DNA of 64,000 bases, from positions 71,000 to 134,999 of the forward strand of contig JOBE01000011.1 of NCBI GenBank assembly GCA_000717735.1. The letters are read 5' to 3'. Origin of the DNA: Streptomyces griseoluteus. GTDB lineage: Bacteria; Actinomycetota; Actinomycetes; Streptomycetales; Streptomycetaceae. Both the position numbers and the translations under genes were made by a program. Under the pieces are notes generated by a model. That model saw nothing but the letters and a program-made list of their open reading frames with translations, ran no database searches and was not told the DNA's origin. Shown piece after piece: positions 27,712 through 35,177 of the stretch. Position 1 is the first letter of the stretch. Each line of letters begins with the position of its first letter.

Positions 27712-29262
27712 ATGGACTCCAGGCGTTTGCTCCGTACGTCCGCCACGGCCCTCGCGGCCGCCGGGCTGATCCTCTCCGGCTGCACGAGCGGAAGCGACGC
27801 GGCGGCGTCCCGCACCACAGCGGCCCGCTCGGCCCCGTCGAGCTCACCCGACGCCGAGGCGTTGCGGAAGTACTACGCCCAGAAGCTGACGTGGCGCGAC
27901 TGCGGAGTCACCGGCTTCCAGTGCGCCACCCTGCGCGCCCCGCTCGACTACGCGAAGCCGGACGGCGGCGAGATCGCGCTGGCCGTCTCCCGGGTCCGGG
28001 CGACCGGCCCGGGCAAGCGGCTCGGTTCGCTCCTGGTCAACCCGGGCGGCCCCGGCGGCTCCGCTGTCGGCTACCTCCAGGGGTACGCCGGCATCGGGTA
28101 CCCGGCACCCGTCCGCGCCCGCTACGACATGGTGGCCGTCGACCCCCGCGGAGTCGCCCGCAGCGAGCCCGTCGAGTGCCTGACGGGCCCGCAGATGGAC
28201 ACGTACACGCAGGTCGACCAGACCCCCGACGACGCCGTGGAGACCGCCGCGCTCAGCGCGGCCTTCAAGGAGTTCGCGGCCGGCTGCGAGAAGCGGTCGG
28301 GGAAGATCCTGCCGCACGTCTCCACCGTCGAGACGGCCCGTGACATGGACATCCTGCGGGCGGTGCTCGGCGACGAGAAGCTGAGTTACGTGGGGGCTTC
28401 GTACGGCACGTTCCTCGGCGCCACCTACGCCGAACTCTTCCCCGGCCGGGTCGGCCGTCTCGTCCTCGACGGGGCGATGGACCCGTCGTTGCCGGCGGTC
28501 GAGCTCAACCGCGACCAGACCGGCGGCTTCGAGACCGCGTTCCGGGCCTTCGCCGCGGACTGCGTGCGCAAGCCGGACTGCCCGCTCGGCACGGAGTCGG
28601 TCGCGGCGGCCGGCGAGGCCATGAAGAAGTTCTTCCGCGACGTGGACGCCGAGCCCGTGCCCACCGGCGAGAGCCGCCCGCTCGGCGAGTCCCTCGCCAC
28701 CACCGGCGTGATCGCCGCGATGTACGACGAGGGCGCCTGGCCCCAGCTGCGCGAGGCCCTCACCCGGGCGATCGGCGGCGAGGGCTCGGGCCTCCTCGCC
28801 CTGGCCGACAGCTACTACGAGCGGGAGGCGGACGGCACGTACGCCAACCTCATGTTCGCCAACGCCGCCGTGAACTGCCTGGACCTGCCGCCGGCCTACA
28901 CGGGCCCCGCCGACGTCGAGAAGGCCGTCCCGTCCTTCGAGAAGGCCTCCCCGGTCTTCGGCGAGGGTCTCGCCTGGGCGGCCCTCAACTGCACCTCCTG
29001 GCCGACCCCGGCCACGGGCCGGCCGCACCGCATCACCGCCGAAGGCGCCGCCCCGATCCTGGTCGTCGGCACCACCCGCGACCCGGCCACCCCGTACAAG
29101 TGGGCCCAGTCCCTCGCCGGCCAGCTCTCCTCCGGCACGCTCCTGACGTACGAGGGCGACGGCCACACGGCGTACGGCCGGGGCAGCGACTGCGTCGACA
29201 CGGCCGTCAACACCTACCTCCTGGAAGGCACGCCTCCGCAGGACGGAAAGCGCTGCTCATAG
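27712..29262 (+). CDS. Secreted tripeptidyl aminopeptidase (alpha/beta hydrolase lipoprotein)
   Basis: 516 residues. Signal peptide with Arg-Arg (MDSRRLLRTSATALAAAGLI) and lipobox LSGC, so it is an exported lipoprotein. Alpha/beta hydrolase core: oxyanion region VNPGGPGGSAV, nucleophile elbow GASYG with Ser230, and a C-terminal TAP-like domain (VVGTTRDPATPYKWAQSLA holds the acid, GDGHTAYGR the catalytic His). This is the mycelium-associated SlpD/SlpE/Tap family, which removes N-terminal tripeptides from extracellular proteins. Apparently monocistronic; tRNA-Thr follows. Confidence 0.9.
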   Translation: MDSRRLLRTSATALAAAGLILSGCTSGSDAAASRTTAARSAPSSSPDAEALRKYYAQKLTWRDCGVTGFQCATLRAPLDYAKPDGGEIALAVSRVRATGPGKRLGSLLVNPGGPGGSAVGYLQGYAGIGYPAPVRARYDMVAVDPRGVARSEPVECLTGPQMDTYTQVDQTPDDAVETAALSAAFKEFAAGCEKRSGKILPHVSTVETARDMDILRAVLGDEKLSYVGASYGTFLGATYAELFPGRVGRLVLDGAMDPSLPAVELNRDQTGGFETAFRAFAADCVRKPDCPLGTESVAAAGEAMKKFFRDVDAEPVPTGESRPLGESLATTGVIAAMYDEGAWPQLREALTRAIGGEGSGLLALADSYYEREADGTYANLMFANAAVNCLDLPPAYTGPADVEKAVPSFEKASPVFGEGLAWAALNCTSWPTPATGRPHRITAEGAAPILVVGTTRDPATPYKWAQSLAGQLSSGTLLTYEGDGHTAYGRGSDCVDTAVNTYLLEGTPPQDGKRCS

Positions 29263-29347
29263 CCATGATCCGGGGGTGGTCGGAGCGCCCCCGGAAACTG
29301 TGTAGACTTGGCCGCGCTGCTGCACCCAACATGGGTCTGCACGGCAA

Positions 29348-29421
29348 GCCGCCTTAGCTCAGTTGGCCAGAGCAACGCACTCGTAATGCGTAGGTCTCGG
29401 GTTCGAATCCCGAAGGCGGCT
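29348..29421 (+). tRNA. tRNA-Thr (anticodon CGT)
   Basis: A complete 74-nt cloverleaf. Acceptor arms GCCGCCT / AGGCGGC pair fully. The anticodon arm is ACGCA-CTCGTAA-TGCGT with anticodon CGT at 29382-29384, and the T arm is TCGGG-TTCGAAT-CCCGA. CCA is not encoded. A TAGACT -10-like box lies at 29303-29308. A terminator follows. No integrase or 3'-end duplication is seen nearby, so the gene is not an occupied attachment site here. Confidence 0.97.
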
Positions 29422-29428
29422 CGGAATT

Positions 29429-29464
29429 ACCCCAGGACTCACTCGCCGTGACCTGGGGTTTTTT
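29429..29464 (+). terminator. Intrinsic terminator of the tRNA gene
   Basis: Stem ACCCCAGG / CCTGGGGT with a 15-nt loop (29437-29451) and a run of six T at 29459-29464. This is one of the few classical U-tract terminators in the window. Confidence 0.88.
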
Positions 29465-29637
29465 CATGCCCTGGGCCGGTGCGGGCGGGTGTGCCCGAGT
29501 CGTGAACGCAACGTTCTCAAACCCGCCGGGCGGCGGGGGTCGAATCGTTCGGGCAGGTGATGTGGTGCCCCGGCGCCGCTGCCTAGGCTCGCTCCTGTGA
29601 CGCGACTCGACCACGCGTCGTCCCCAGGAGGGCTCCC

Positions 29638-30285
29638 ATGCCGCAGCACCAGCTTTCACTCCCGGCCCGTCTGTACCTCCTCGCGTGGAACACGGACAAG
29701 CAGAAGCTCACCAGCACCGACACCATCGGCCATGTGGTGCGGGCCGGGGCGCTGGCGGAGCTGGCCCTGCGCGGGCTGCTCGCCGACGCCGGTGGCAGGC
29801 CCGCCGTGGGCGAGCGGGCGTCGACGGGAGAGCCGGCGCTCGACGAGCTGGCCGAGCTGATAGCCCGCTCCCGGCCCCTGGCCTGGAAGGGCTGGATCAA
29901 CCAGGGCGTGAAGCCCACCCTCACCGCCGTGCGGGAACAGCTCGCGGAGGCCGGCCATCTGAGCCTCGACACCCACCGCCTCGGCGGCGTCGTCCCCGTG
30001 ACGACCGTGAACCTCCGCCTCACCGAGGCGGGCGACACCCTGCGGCATCAGGCCGTACGGACGCTGCGCGGCGAGGAGCCCGCCGACGCGCTGCCCGACC
30101 GGGACGCCGCTCTGGTCACGCTGGCCGCGGCGGGCGGCCTGCGCACCGTCGTCAGCGAGGCGGACTCCTGGGCGTACCGGCAGAGGCTCGCGGCGCTCGC
30201 CGGGCGCGGCGGCCCGGCCTTCGAGGTGCTGCGCAGGATCCTGCCGGAACTCCGCGAGACGGTGGAGGTCGCCCATGCGGGGTGA
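29638..30285 (+). CDS. GPP34 (GOLPH3-like) phosphoprotein family
   Basis: 215 residues, ATG 29638 with AGGAGG at 29626-29631. The LPARLYLLAWNTDKQKL opening, followed by an Ala/Leu-rich all-helical body, matches the bacterial GPP34 family, distant relatives of eukaryotic GOLPH3, which binds phosphatidylinositol-4-phosphate at the Golgi. Streptomyces genomes carry several copies; they are soluble and their role is unknown, with membrane association suggested. It stands alone behind the tRNA and is followed by a GC-rich hairpin. Confidence 0.8.
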   Translation: MPQHQLSLPARLYLLAWNTDKQKLTSTDTIGHVVRAGALAELALRGLLADAGGRPAVGERASTGEPALDELAELIARSRPLAWKGWINQGVKPTLTAVREQLAEAGHLSLDTHRLGGVVPVTTVNLRLTEAGDTLRHQAVRTLRGEEPADALPDRDAALVTLAAAGGLRTVVSEADSWAYRQRLAALAGRGGPAFEVLRRILPELRETVEVAHAG

Positions 30286-30318
30286 GCGCCCCGCCCCCGC
30301 GCCGGCCCCGGCGGGCCC

Positions 30319-30351
30319 CGGCCCCGGGCGGCCCCGGGCGGCCCGGGGCCG
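30319..30351 (+). terminator. GC-rich stem after the GPP34 gene
   Basis: CGGCCCCGGGC (30319-30329) pairs with GCCCGGGGCCG (30341-30351). A repeated GGCCCCGGGC in the loop allows alternative pairing. No T-run. Confidence 0.5.
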
Positions 30352-30427
30352 CCGGACGATCCGGGCCTCCCTAGAGTGACCGGGGCGTTGAACCGTCCTG
30401 ACGGACGTACCTGACGGAGGAGAGACC

Positions 30428-31144
30428 GTGATCCGCGCAGTCGTGGTGGACGACGAACAGCTCGTCCGTTCCGTGCTGCGCCTCATCCTGTCCTCCGCGA
30501 GTGACATCCAGGTCGTCGCGGACTGCGGCGGCGGACAGGCGGTGCCCACCGTCGTCGCGCACCGGCCCGATGTGGTGCTCCTCGACATCCGGATGCCGGA
30601 CGAGGACGGCCTGACCGTGCTGCGCGGACTGCGGACCGCCCTCGCGGGGCGGCTTCCCGCCGTCGCGATGCTGACCACGTTCGACGCCGACGAGTACCTC
30701 GGGCCCGCCCTGCGGCTCGGCGCCACGGGGTTCCTCCTGAAGGACACGGAACCGGAGCAACTGGTGCGGTCCGTACGGGTGCTGGCCGGCGGGAGCAGTG
30801 TGCTGGGCCCCGGCGTCACCCGTACCGTCGTCGACCACTTCACGGACCCCGCGCCCGCCGGGAGCGACCGACAGGCCGTGCAGGCCGTCCAGTTGCTCAC
30901 GGCGCGCGAGCGGGACGTGCTCGCGCTGCTCGGCGAAGGGCTGTCGAACCTGCAGGCTGCCGAGCGTCTGGGGCTCGCCGGCAGCACGGTCAAGGACCAC
31001 GTCAGCGTGGTGCTCGCCAAGCTCGGCGGCGTCAACCGGGTCCAGGCCGCCGTCATCGCCGACCGCGCCGGGCTCGTCGGCCGTGCGTACTTCGGCCGTA
31101 CGTACCTCGGCGGACCGAACCCCGTCTGCGGAGAGCCCGGTTGA
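30428..31144 (+). CDS. LuxR/NarL-family response regulator
   Basis: 238 residues from GTG 30428, with GGAGGAGAGA just upstream. Receiver domain with DDE (8-10), phospho-acceptor Asp53 in VVLLDIRMPDEDG, and Lys in FLLKDTE. LuxR DNA-binding domain: LTARERDVLALLGEGLSNLQ, then STVKDHVSVVLAKL. A ~20-residue Gly/Tyr-rich tail (FGRTYLGGPNP) is extra. The TTG start of the kinase gene overlaps its stop. No transporter lies beside this pair, so its regulon is unknown. Confidence 0.92.
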   Translation: MIRAVVVDDEQLVRSVLRLILSSASDIQVVADCGGGQAVPTVVAHRPDVVLLDIRMPDEDGLTVLRGLRTALAGRLPAVAMLTTFDADEYLGPALRLGATGFLLKDTEPEQLVRSVRVLAGGSSVLGPGVTRTVVDHFTDPAPAGSDRQAVQAVQLLTARERDVLALLGEGLSNLQAAERLGLAGSTVKDHVSVVLAKLGGVNRVQAAVIADRAGLVGRAYFGRTYLGGPNPVCGEPG

Positions 31145-32292
31145 GCGCTCTTCCGGCGTGGCGTCCGGCCTGGCTTCCGGCCTGGCTTCCGGCGCCGCTG
31201 ACCAGGGGCGTCCCGGTCGTCGTGTGCGGTGTCGAGGCGGTGCTCGTCAACGGCGTCCCGCCCGGCCCCGAACTCGGGTCGGCGCTGTTCGCCGCCGCGG
31301 CCCTCCTGCTGCGCCACCGCCTGCCGGTGACCGTGCTGCTCGCCACCCTGCCGGGGCTCTACGTCGGGTACGTCGCCTTCGCCCCGCTCATCGCCCTGTA
31401 CACCGTCGCCTGCCGGCGTGCCGACCGCCGGCTCCTGGCGCTGTGCGCGGCGCTGGTCGCCGTCGCCCACCTCGTGCCGTACCCCCTCGCGGACGATCTG
31501 GTGCCGTCCCCGTCCCGGGAGCTCGCGCTGCGGGTCATCGACGCGTTCGTGAGCGCCGGGGCGCCCGTCGTCTTCGGCCTCTTCGTCACCACCCGCCGTG
31601 AACTCGCGGCCCGCCTGGCGGAGCTCACCCGCTCCCGGGGCCGCGAGGACCGGCTGCTCGCGGAGCGGGTCCTCGCCACGGAACGGGTCCGGCTGGCCCG
31701 CGAGATGCACGACGTGGTCGCCCACCAGGTGTCCCTGATCAGCCTCCAGGCGGGTGCCCTCAAGGTGGGCGCCCGGGACCCCGTGTCCCGCGACGCCGCC
31801 GCGACGATCCGCGAGCTGTCCGTCCGGACCCTCGTCGAACTGCGCCAGCTGGTGGGCGTCCTGCGCGCGGCGGGCGGGAACAGTGAGCAGCTCAGCCCGC
31901 AGCCCCGCCTCTCCGACATTCCCCGGCTGATCGAGAGCGGCGGGGTCGCCGTCGACTGCGACATCGCCGACGGCCTGGAGGACCGGTTCCCGGAGGCCGT
32001 GGAGCGGGCCGTGTTCCGTACGGTCCAGGAGACGCTGACCAACGTACGCAAGCACGCTCCCGGCGCCCGGACGGCGATAGCGGTCCGGGCGGAGGCCGAC
32101 GGGCTGCGCGTCGAGGTCCGCAGCGGCCCGCCCGATCCGACGGTCCCGCGGCCGGACCTGCCCCACGGCGGTCACGGCCTGATCGGTCTCCGCGAACGGG
32201 TCCAACTCCTGGGCGGCGCCTTCGAGGCGGGGCCTACACGGGACGGTGGCTTCCTGGTCAGCGCGTGCCTTCCGCCGACCGCCGGACGGTGA
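31141..32292 (+). CDS. NarL-type sensor histidine kinase
   Basis: 383 residues from TTG 31141, forming TTGA with the previous stop. The N-terminus has an unusual AWRPAWLPAWLPAPL repeat (a 12-bp DNA repeat), followed by several hydrophobic helices to about residue 155. HisKA_3 box LAREMHDVVAHQVSLISLQ with phospho-acceptor His190; HATPase motifs VQETLTNVRKHAPGA and GHGLIGLRERVQLLGG. It phosphorylates the preceding regulator. The stimulus is unknown; there is no sizeable extracytoplasmic domain. Confidence 0.9.
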   Translation: MSALPAWRPAWLPAWLPAPLTRGVPVVVCGVEAVLVNGVPPGPELGSALFAAAALLLRHRLPVTVLLATLPGLYVGYVAFAPLIALYTVACRRADRRLLALCAALVAVAHLVPYPLADDLVPSPSRELALRVIDAFVSAGAPVVFGLFVTTRRELAARLAELTRSRGREDRLLAERVLATERVRLAREMHDVVAHQVSLISLQAGALKVGARDPVSRDAAATIRELSVRTLVELRQLVGVLRAAGGNSEQLSPQPRLSDIPRLIESGGVAVDCDIADGLEDRFPEAVERAVFRTVQETLTNVRKHAPGARTAIAVRAEADGLRVEVRSGPPDPTVPRPDLPHGGHGLIGLRERVQLLGGAFEAGPTRDGGFLVSACLPPTAGR

Positions 32293-32394
32293 ACGGCCGG
32301 CTCGTTCCGACAGGTGGGCGCCTGTGGCGGGCGCGGGCGGGAACCCCGTACAACACCACAAGCAACCAACCGGTAGGCGGAGCGAGAGGGCAGC

Positions 32395-33099
32395 ATGAGC
32401 CCCACCACAGAAGCCACCGGCGAACCGTCGGACACGGGTGACCTCGCCGTCACCGAGCGGACCCGGCTGCGGCGCATGCGGGAGAAGGGCAGCCACCGGC
32501 GCGCCGATCTGGACGCCGTGCTCGCGGCCGGTTTCCTCTGCCACCTCGGCGTTCCCGTCGACGGTACGACGATGGTCGTGCCCACCGCGTACGGCGTGGA
32601 GGGCGACGTGCTCTACCTCCACGGCTCGGTCGCCAGCCGCAGCCTGGTCCAGGCCCCCGACACCACCGTCTGCGTCACGGTCACCCATGTCGACGGGCTC
32701 GTCCTGGCCCGTTCCGTCTTCGAACACGGCGTCAACTACCGCTGTGCGATGGTCTACGGCATACCGAGGCTCGTGACCGACCCGGAGGAGAAGCTGCGCG
32801 GACTCCGGGCGCTGACCGAGCAGAGCTCCCCGGGCCAGTGGGAGTACGTGCGACAGCCCAGCCGCAAGGAACTCGCCGCGACCTCCGTCCTCGCGCTCGA
32901 CCTCACCGAGGCCTCCGTGAAGACCCGCAGCGGCCCGCCGGACGACGGCGACTCCGAGGACGCGGCCCTCGGCCTGTGGGCGGGGGTGCTGCCGGTGGTG
33001 ACCACGTTCGGCGAACCGGTCACCGACCCCGTGCTTCCTCCGGATCTCGCGCCGCCCGCTCATGTGGCCTCGCGGGCGGGGAGTGTCCTGGGGGCGTGA
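32395..33099 (+). CDS. Pyridoxamine 5'-phosphate oxidase-family (NimA-like) flavoprotein
   Basis: 234 residues, ATG 32395. The split-barrel FMN-binding fold is indicated by HRRADLDAVLAAGFLCHLGV, VVPTAYGVEGDVLYLHGS and SVFEHGVNYRCAMVYGIPR. It resembles the 5-nitroimidazole reductase-like (NimA) group of the PPOX superfamily. It probably binds FMN or F420 and reduces a small molecule; the substrate is not predictable. Its 3' end overlaps the convergent sigma-factor gene by 80 nt. Confidence 0.82.
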   Translation: MSPTTEATGEPSDTGDLAVTERTRLRRMREKGSHRRADLDAVLAAGFLCHLGVPVDGTTMVVPTAYGVEGDVLYLHGSVASRSLVQAPDTTVCVTVTHVDGLVLARSVFEHGVNYRCAMVYGIPRLVTDPEEKLRGLRALTEQSSPGQWEYVRQPSRKELAATSVLALDLTEASVKTRSGPPDDGDSEDAALGLWAGVLPVVTTFGEPVTDPVLPPDLAPPAHVASRAGSVLGA

Positions 33100-33922
33100 G
33101 CCGGAGGTCCAGGCGGCGCAGGTGCTCCGCGTCGGACAGGGCGTCCACGGAGGTGACCCGGCCGTCCAGGACCGTGAAGGCGAGGACCATCTCCGGTTCT
33201 CCCTCCGCGGGCCATGCCAGGCCCGCCGCCCCGTCCACCAGGGCTTTCCCGGCCGTGGCCACCCGGCCCCCCAGGGCCTCGTAGACCGCTGCGGGGCCGT
33301 GTGCGCCCGTCGCCCCGGCCCGTACGGCCGCGGCGTCGGCCCGCAGCACCACGTCCGGGTCGAGGAGGGCCGCGAGGGCGGCCGCGTCGCCGTTCCGCGC
33401 GGCGGTCAGGAGGGCCCCGACGACCTCCCGCTGACGGGGCAGGTCCTGCGCGGGCATGTCCTCCGCCTCCCGCAGCCGGTGGGCGGCGCGGGCCGCGAGG
33501 CGACGGGTCGCGGCCGGGGTGTGGTCGAGGACCGGGGCGATCTCCTCGAACGGGACGGCGAACTCGTCGTGCAGCACGAAGGCGAGGCGTTCCGGGGGCG
33601 TCAGCCGGTCCAGGACCGTTTGCGGGGGTTGCTCGGAGCCGGTGCGGTCGTCCTGCGAGGTCGGTTCCCCCGCGACCCAGGGGTCCCATGGGTCCCACGG
33701 GCGTCCGCGGTGGGTCTCGCGCGCGCGGAGCCGGGCCAGGCAGACGCGGGCGACCCCGGCGACAGGGTCCTCCGGCCGCCGCCAGGTCCTCCGTGCGTCC
33801 TCCACCGCCTCCTCGGCCTCGGTGGACGTGCCGAGCAGGCGGTGGGCGACCGCCCGCAGACGCGGGCGATCCTTGTCGAAGAGGGTCTCCGGCGTGGCCG
33901 GGCGGACGCCTTCGTCATTCAC
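33020..33922 (-). CDS. ECF-type sigma factor with SnoaL-like C-terminal domain (ECF41/SigJ-like, degenerate)
   Basis: 300 residues from GTG 33922. Region 2 resembles LFDKDRPRLRAVAHRLLGTS with STEAEEAVEDARRTWRR, and region 4 is LDRLTPPERLAFVLHDEFAV then FEEIAPVLDHTPAATRRLAARAAHRL. The C-terminal ~130 residues are a SnoaL/NTF2-like domain, as in ECF41 factors, where it senses and controls the sigma core. The usual WLPEP linker and NPDKL tail are not recognisable, so it may be a divergent member. The GTG start lies inside a 16-bp repeat array, and its last 80 nt overlap the PPOX gene. Confidence 0.8.
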   Translation of the reverse strand: MNDEGVRPATPETLFDKDRPRLRAVAHRLLGTSTEAEEAVEDARRTWRRPEDPVAGVARVCLARLRARETHRGRPWDPWDPWVAGEPTSQDDRTGSEQPPQTVLDRLTPPERLAFVLHDEFAVPFEEIAPVLDHTPAATRRLAARAAHRLREAEDMPAQDLPRQREVVGALLTAARNGDAAALAALLDPDVVLRADAAAVRAGATGAHGPAAVYEALGGRVATAGKALVDGAAGLAWPAEGEPEMVLAFTVLDGRVTSVDALSDAEHLRRLDLRLTPPGHSPPARPHERAARDPEEARGR

Positions 33923-33974
33923 GGTCTTCGCCGTTCACGGTCTTCGCCATTCACGGTTTTCGTCATCCACGGAG
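33911..33974. repeat. Four tandem 16-bp units spanning the sigma-factor start
   Basis: Units of TTCGCCATTCACGGTC type at 33911-33926, 33927-33942, 33943-33958 and 33959-33974, differing at 1-4 positions. On the minus strand each contains a GTGAAYGRCGAAG-like copy of the sigma gene's own start region (the farthest is GTGGATGACGAAA). The 16-bp period is not a multiple of three. Confidence 0.9.
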
Positions 33975-33980
33975 TACGAC

Positions 33981-34023
33981 CTCCGTCGGTGATCTCCGTC
34001 GGGTGACCCTCCGTCGGGTGCAT
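33981..34023. repeat. Three CTCCGTCGG direct repeats upstream of the sigma gene
   Basis: CTCCGTCGG(G)TGA-type units begin at 33981, 33994 and 34009 (periods 13 and 15). With the adjacent 16-bp array they fill nearly the whole 103-bp gap between the sigma gene and the DUF6479 gene. Confidence 0.85.
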
Positions 34024-34025
34024 GG

Positions 34026-34418
34026 TCAGTCGCCGTGCCCCGTGCCACCGCTTCCGAAGCCTCCGCTGGAGATGCCGCCCCACTTGCGCTTCTCCTCCGA
34101 CGGCGGGTCGGGGGACGTCTCCGTGCCCGAGGTGCCCGAGCCCTTGAGCTGGTAGGGCATGAGCCGGTGTTCGCCGTCCGTCTGCGGCATCTCCGCAGGC
34201 CTGCGGTATTCGGACGTCTCGCCCGGCGGCCGCTCGGTCTCCGGCCGGTGCGGCTGTTCGTCGGGCCTGGGCGGCCGCGGCTCGCGGTCGCGGACCCGGA
34301 ATCCGAGCCAGACCGCTCCGATCAGTACGAAGACGACGACGAGTCCCGCGAGGAACTGGCCGAGGCCGGACTGCCAGACTCCCGCGGCCAGGGTCTGGGC
34401 TGCGCTGAGAGTGTTCAT
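34026..34418 (-). CDS. DUF6479-family single-pass membrane protein
   Basis: 130 residues, MNTLSAAQTLAAGVWQSG onward. One membrane helix (LAGLVVVFVLIGAVWLGF, about 23-41) is followed directly by RVRDREPRPPRPDEQPHRPE, the basic/Pro-rich motif characteristic of Streptomyces DUF6479 proteins. The cytoplasmic tail is polar and Gly-rich and looks unstructured. Function unknown. It is divergent from the SigE-type sigma locus and upstream of the ECF gene on the same strand. Confidence 0.75.
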   Translation of the reverse strand: MNTLSAAQTLAAGVWQSGLGQFLAGLVVVFVLIGAVWLGFRVRDREPRPPRPDEQPHRPETERPPGETSEYRRPAEMPQTDGEHRLMPYQLKGSGTSGTETSPDPPSEEKRKWGGISSGGFGSGGTGHGD

Positions 34419-34570
34419 ACAACAGGATTACCCGGTTCCACTTCTTTGGATGCGTCCAGCGGGACACCTGCCTCAATTTCCGGAACGAGCCCTGAAACAT
34501 TTGCGCGGCCCCACCGCGTCAATGGGGTGTATGGCGGCCGCAGCACGTGACCGCGACGGAAAGGAGGGGC

Positions 34571-35080
34571 ATGAGAAAGTCCCGCGCGGACGAGTTCCAG
34601 GAGTTCGCCTCCGCACGCACGGGCCATCTGTTCCGCTCGGCATGCTTGCTGACCAGCGGCGACACCCATCTCGCCGAGGACCTCACGCAGGAGACGCTCG
34701 GCCGGATGTACGCCCACTGGGGCCGCATGGCGAGGGTCGGGAACCCCGCCGCGTACGCCCAGACCGTGCTCGTGCGCACGTTCCTCAGCCACCAGCGGCG
34801 CCGCTCGGCCACCGAGCGCCCGCTCGGCGAACTGCCCGACCGCGCCCCCGACACCGGCGAGGACCCGGCGCTCCGTATCGCGCTGCTCGACGCGCTGGCC
34901 GCGCTCGCACCCAAGGACCGGGCGGTCGTGGTGCTGCGGTACTGGGAGGACCGCAGCATCGAGGAGACCGCCGACGCCCTGCACGTCAGCTCCGCAGCGG
35001 TACGGACCCGCTGCGTGCGGGCGCTCGGCAAGCTGCGGCAGCGGCTCGGCGGGAACCTGACGGAGTTCGCCGCCCGCTGA
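34571..35080 (+). CDS. ECF sigma factor of the SigE70 family
   Basis: 169 residues from ATG 34571 with AAGGAGG 3-4 nt upstream; GTG 34547 is an alternative start. Region 2 includes FQEFASARTGHLFRSACLLT and LAEDLTQETLGRMYAHWG. Region 4 is LDALAALAPKDRAVVVLRYW with DRSIEETADALHVSSAAVRT as the helix-turn-helix. This small-sigma family is expanded in Streptomyces, usually with a downstream membrane protein. The next gene has exactly that layout and may be its regulator. Confidence 0.9.
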   Translation: MRKSRADEFQEFASARTGHLFRSACLLTSGDTHLAEDLTQETLGRMYAHWGRMARVGNPAAYAQTVLVRTFLSHQRRRSATERPLGELPDRAPDTGEDPALRIALLDALAALAPKDRAVVVLRYWEDRSIEETADALHVSSAAVRTRCVRALGKLRQRLGGNLTEFAAR

Positions 35081-35177
35081 GCGCGACCGCTCGGCACCTC
35101 ACCTCACCCCTCTCTCCGCTTCTCTTTCCGCTCTTTTCCGCCATCCATCACCCCCGACCGGAGACGGTGAATTCGAC

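Noticed and set aside
29348..29421. tRNA-Thr as an occupied integration site
   Set aside because: No integrase, no duplicated tRNA 3' end and no composition change on either side in this window.
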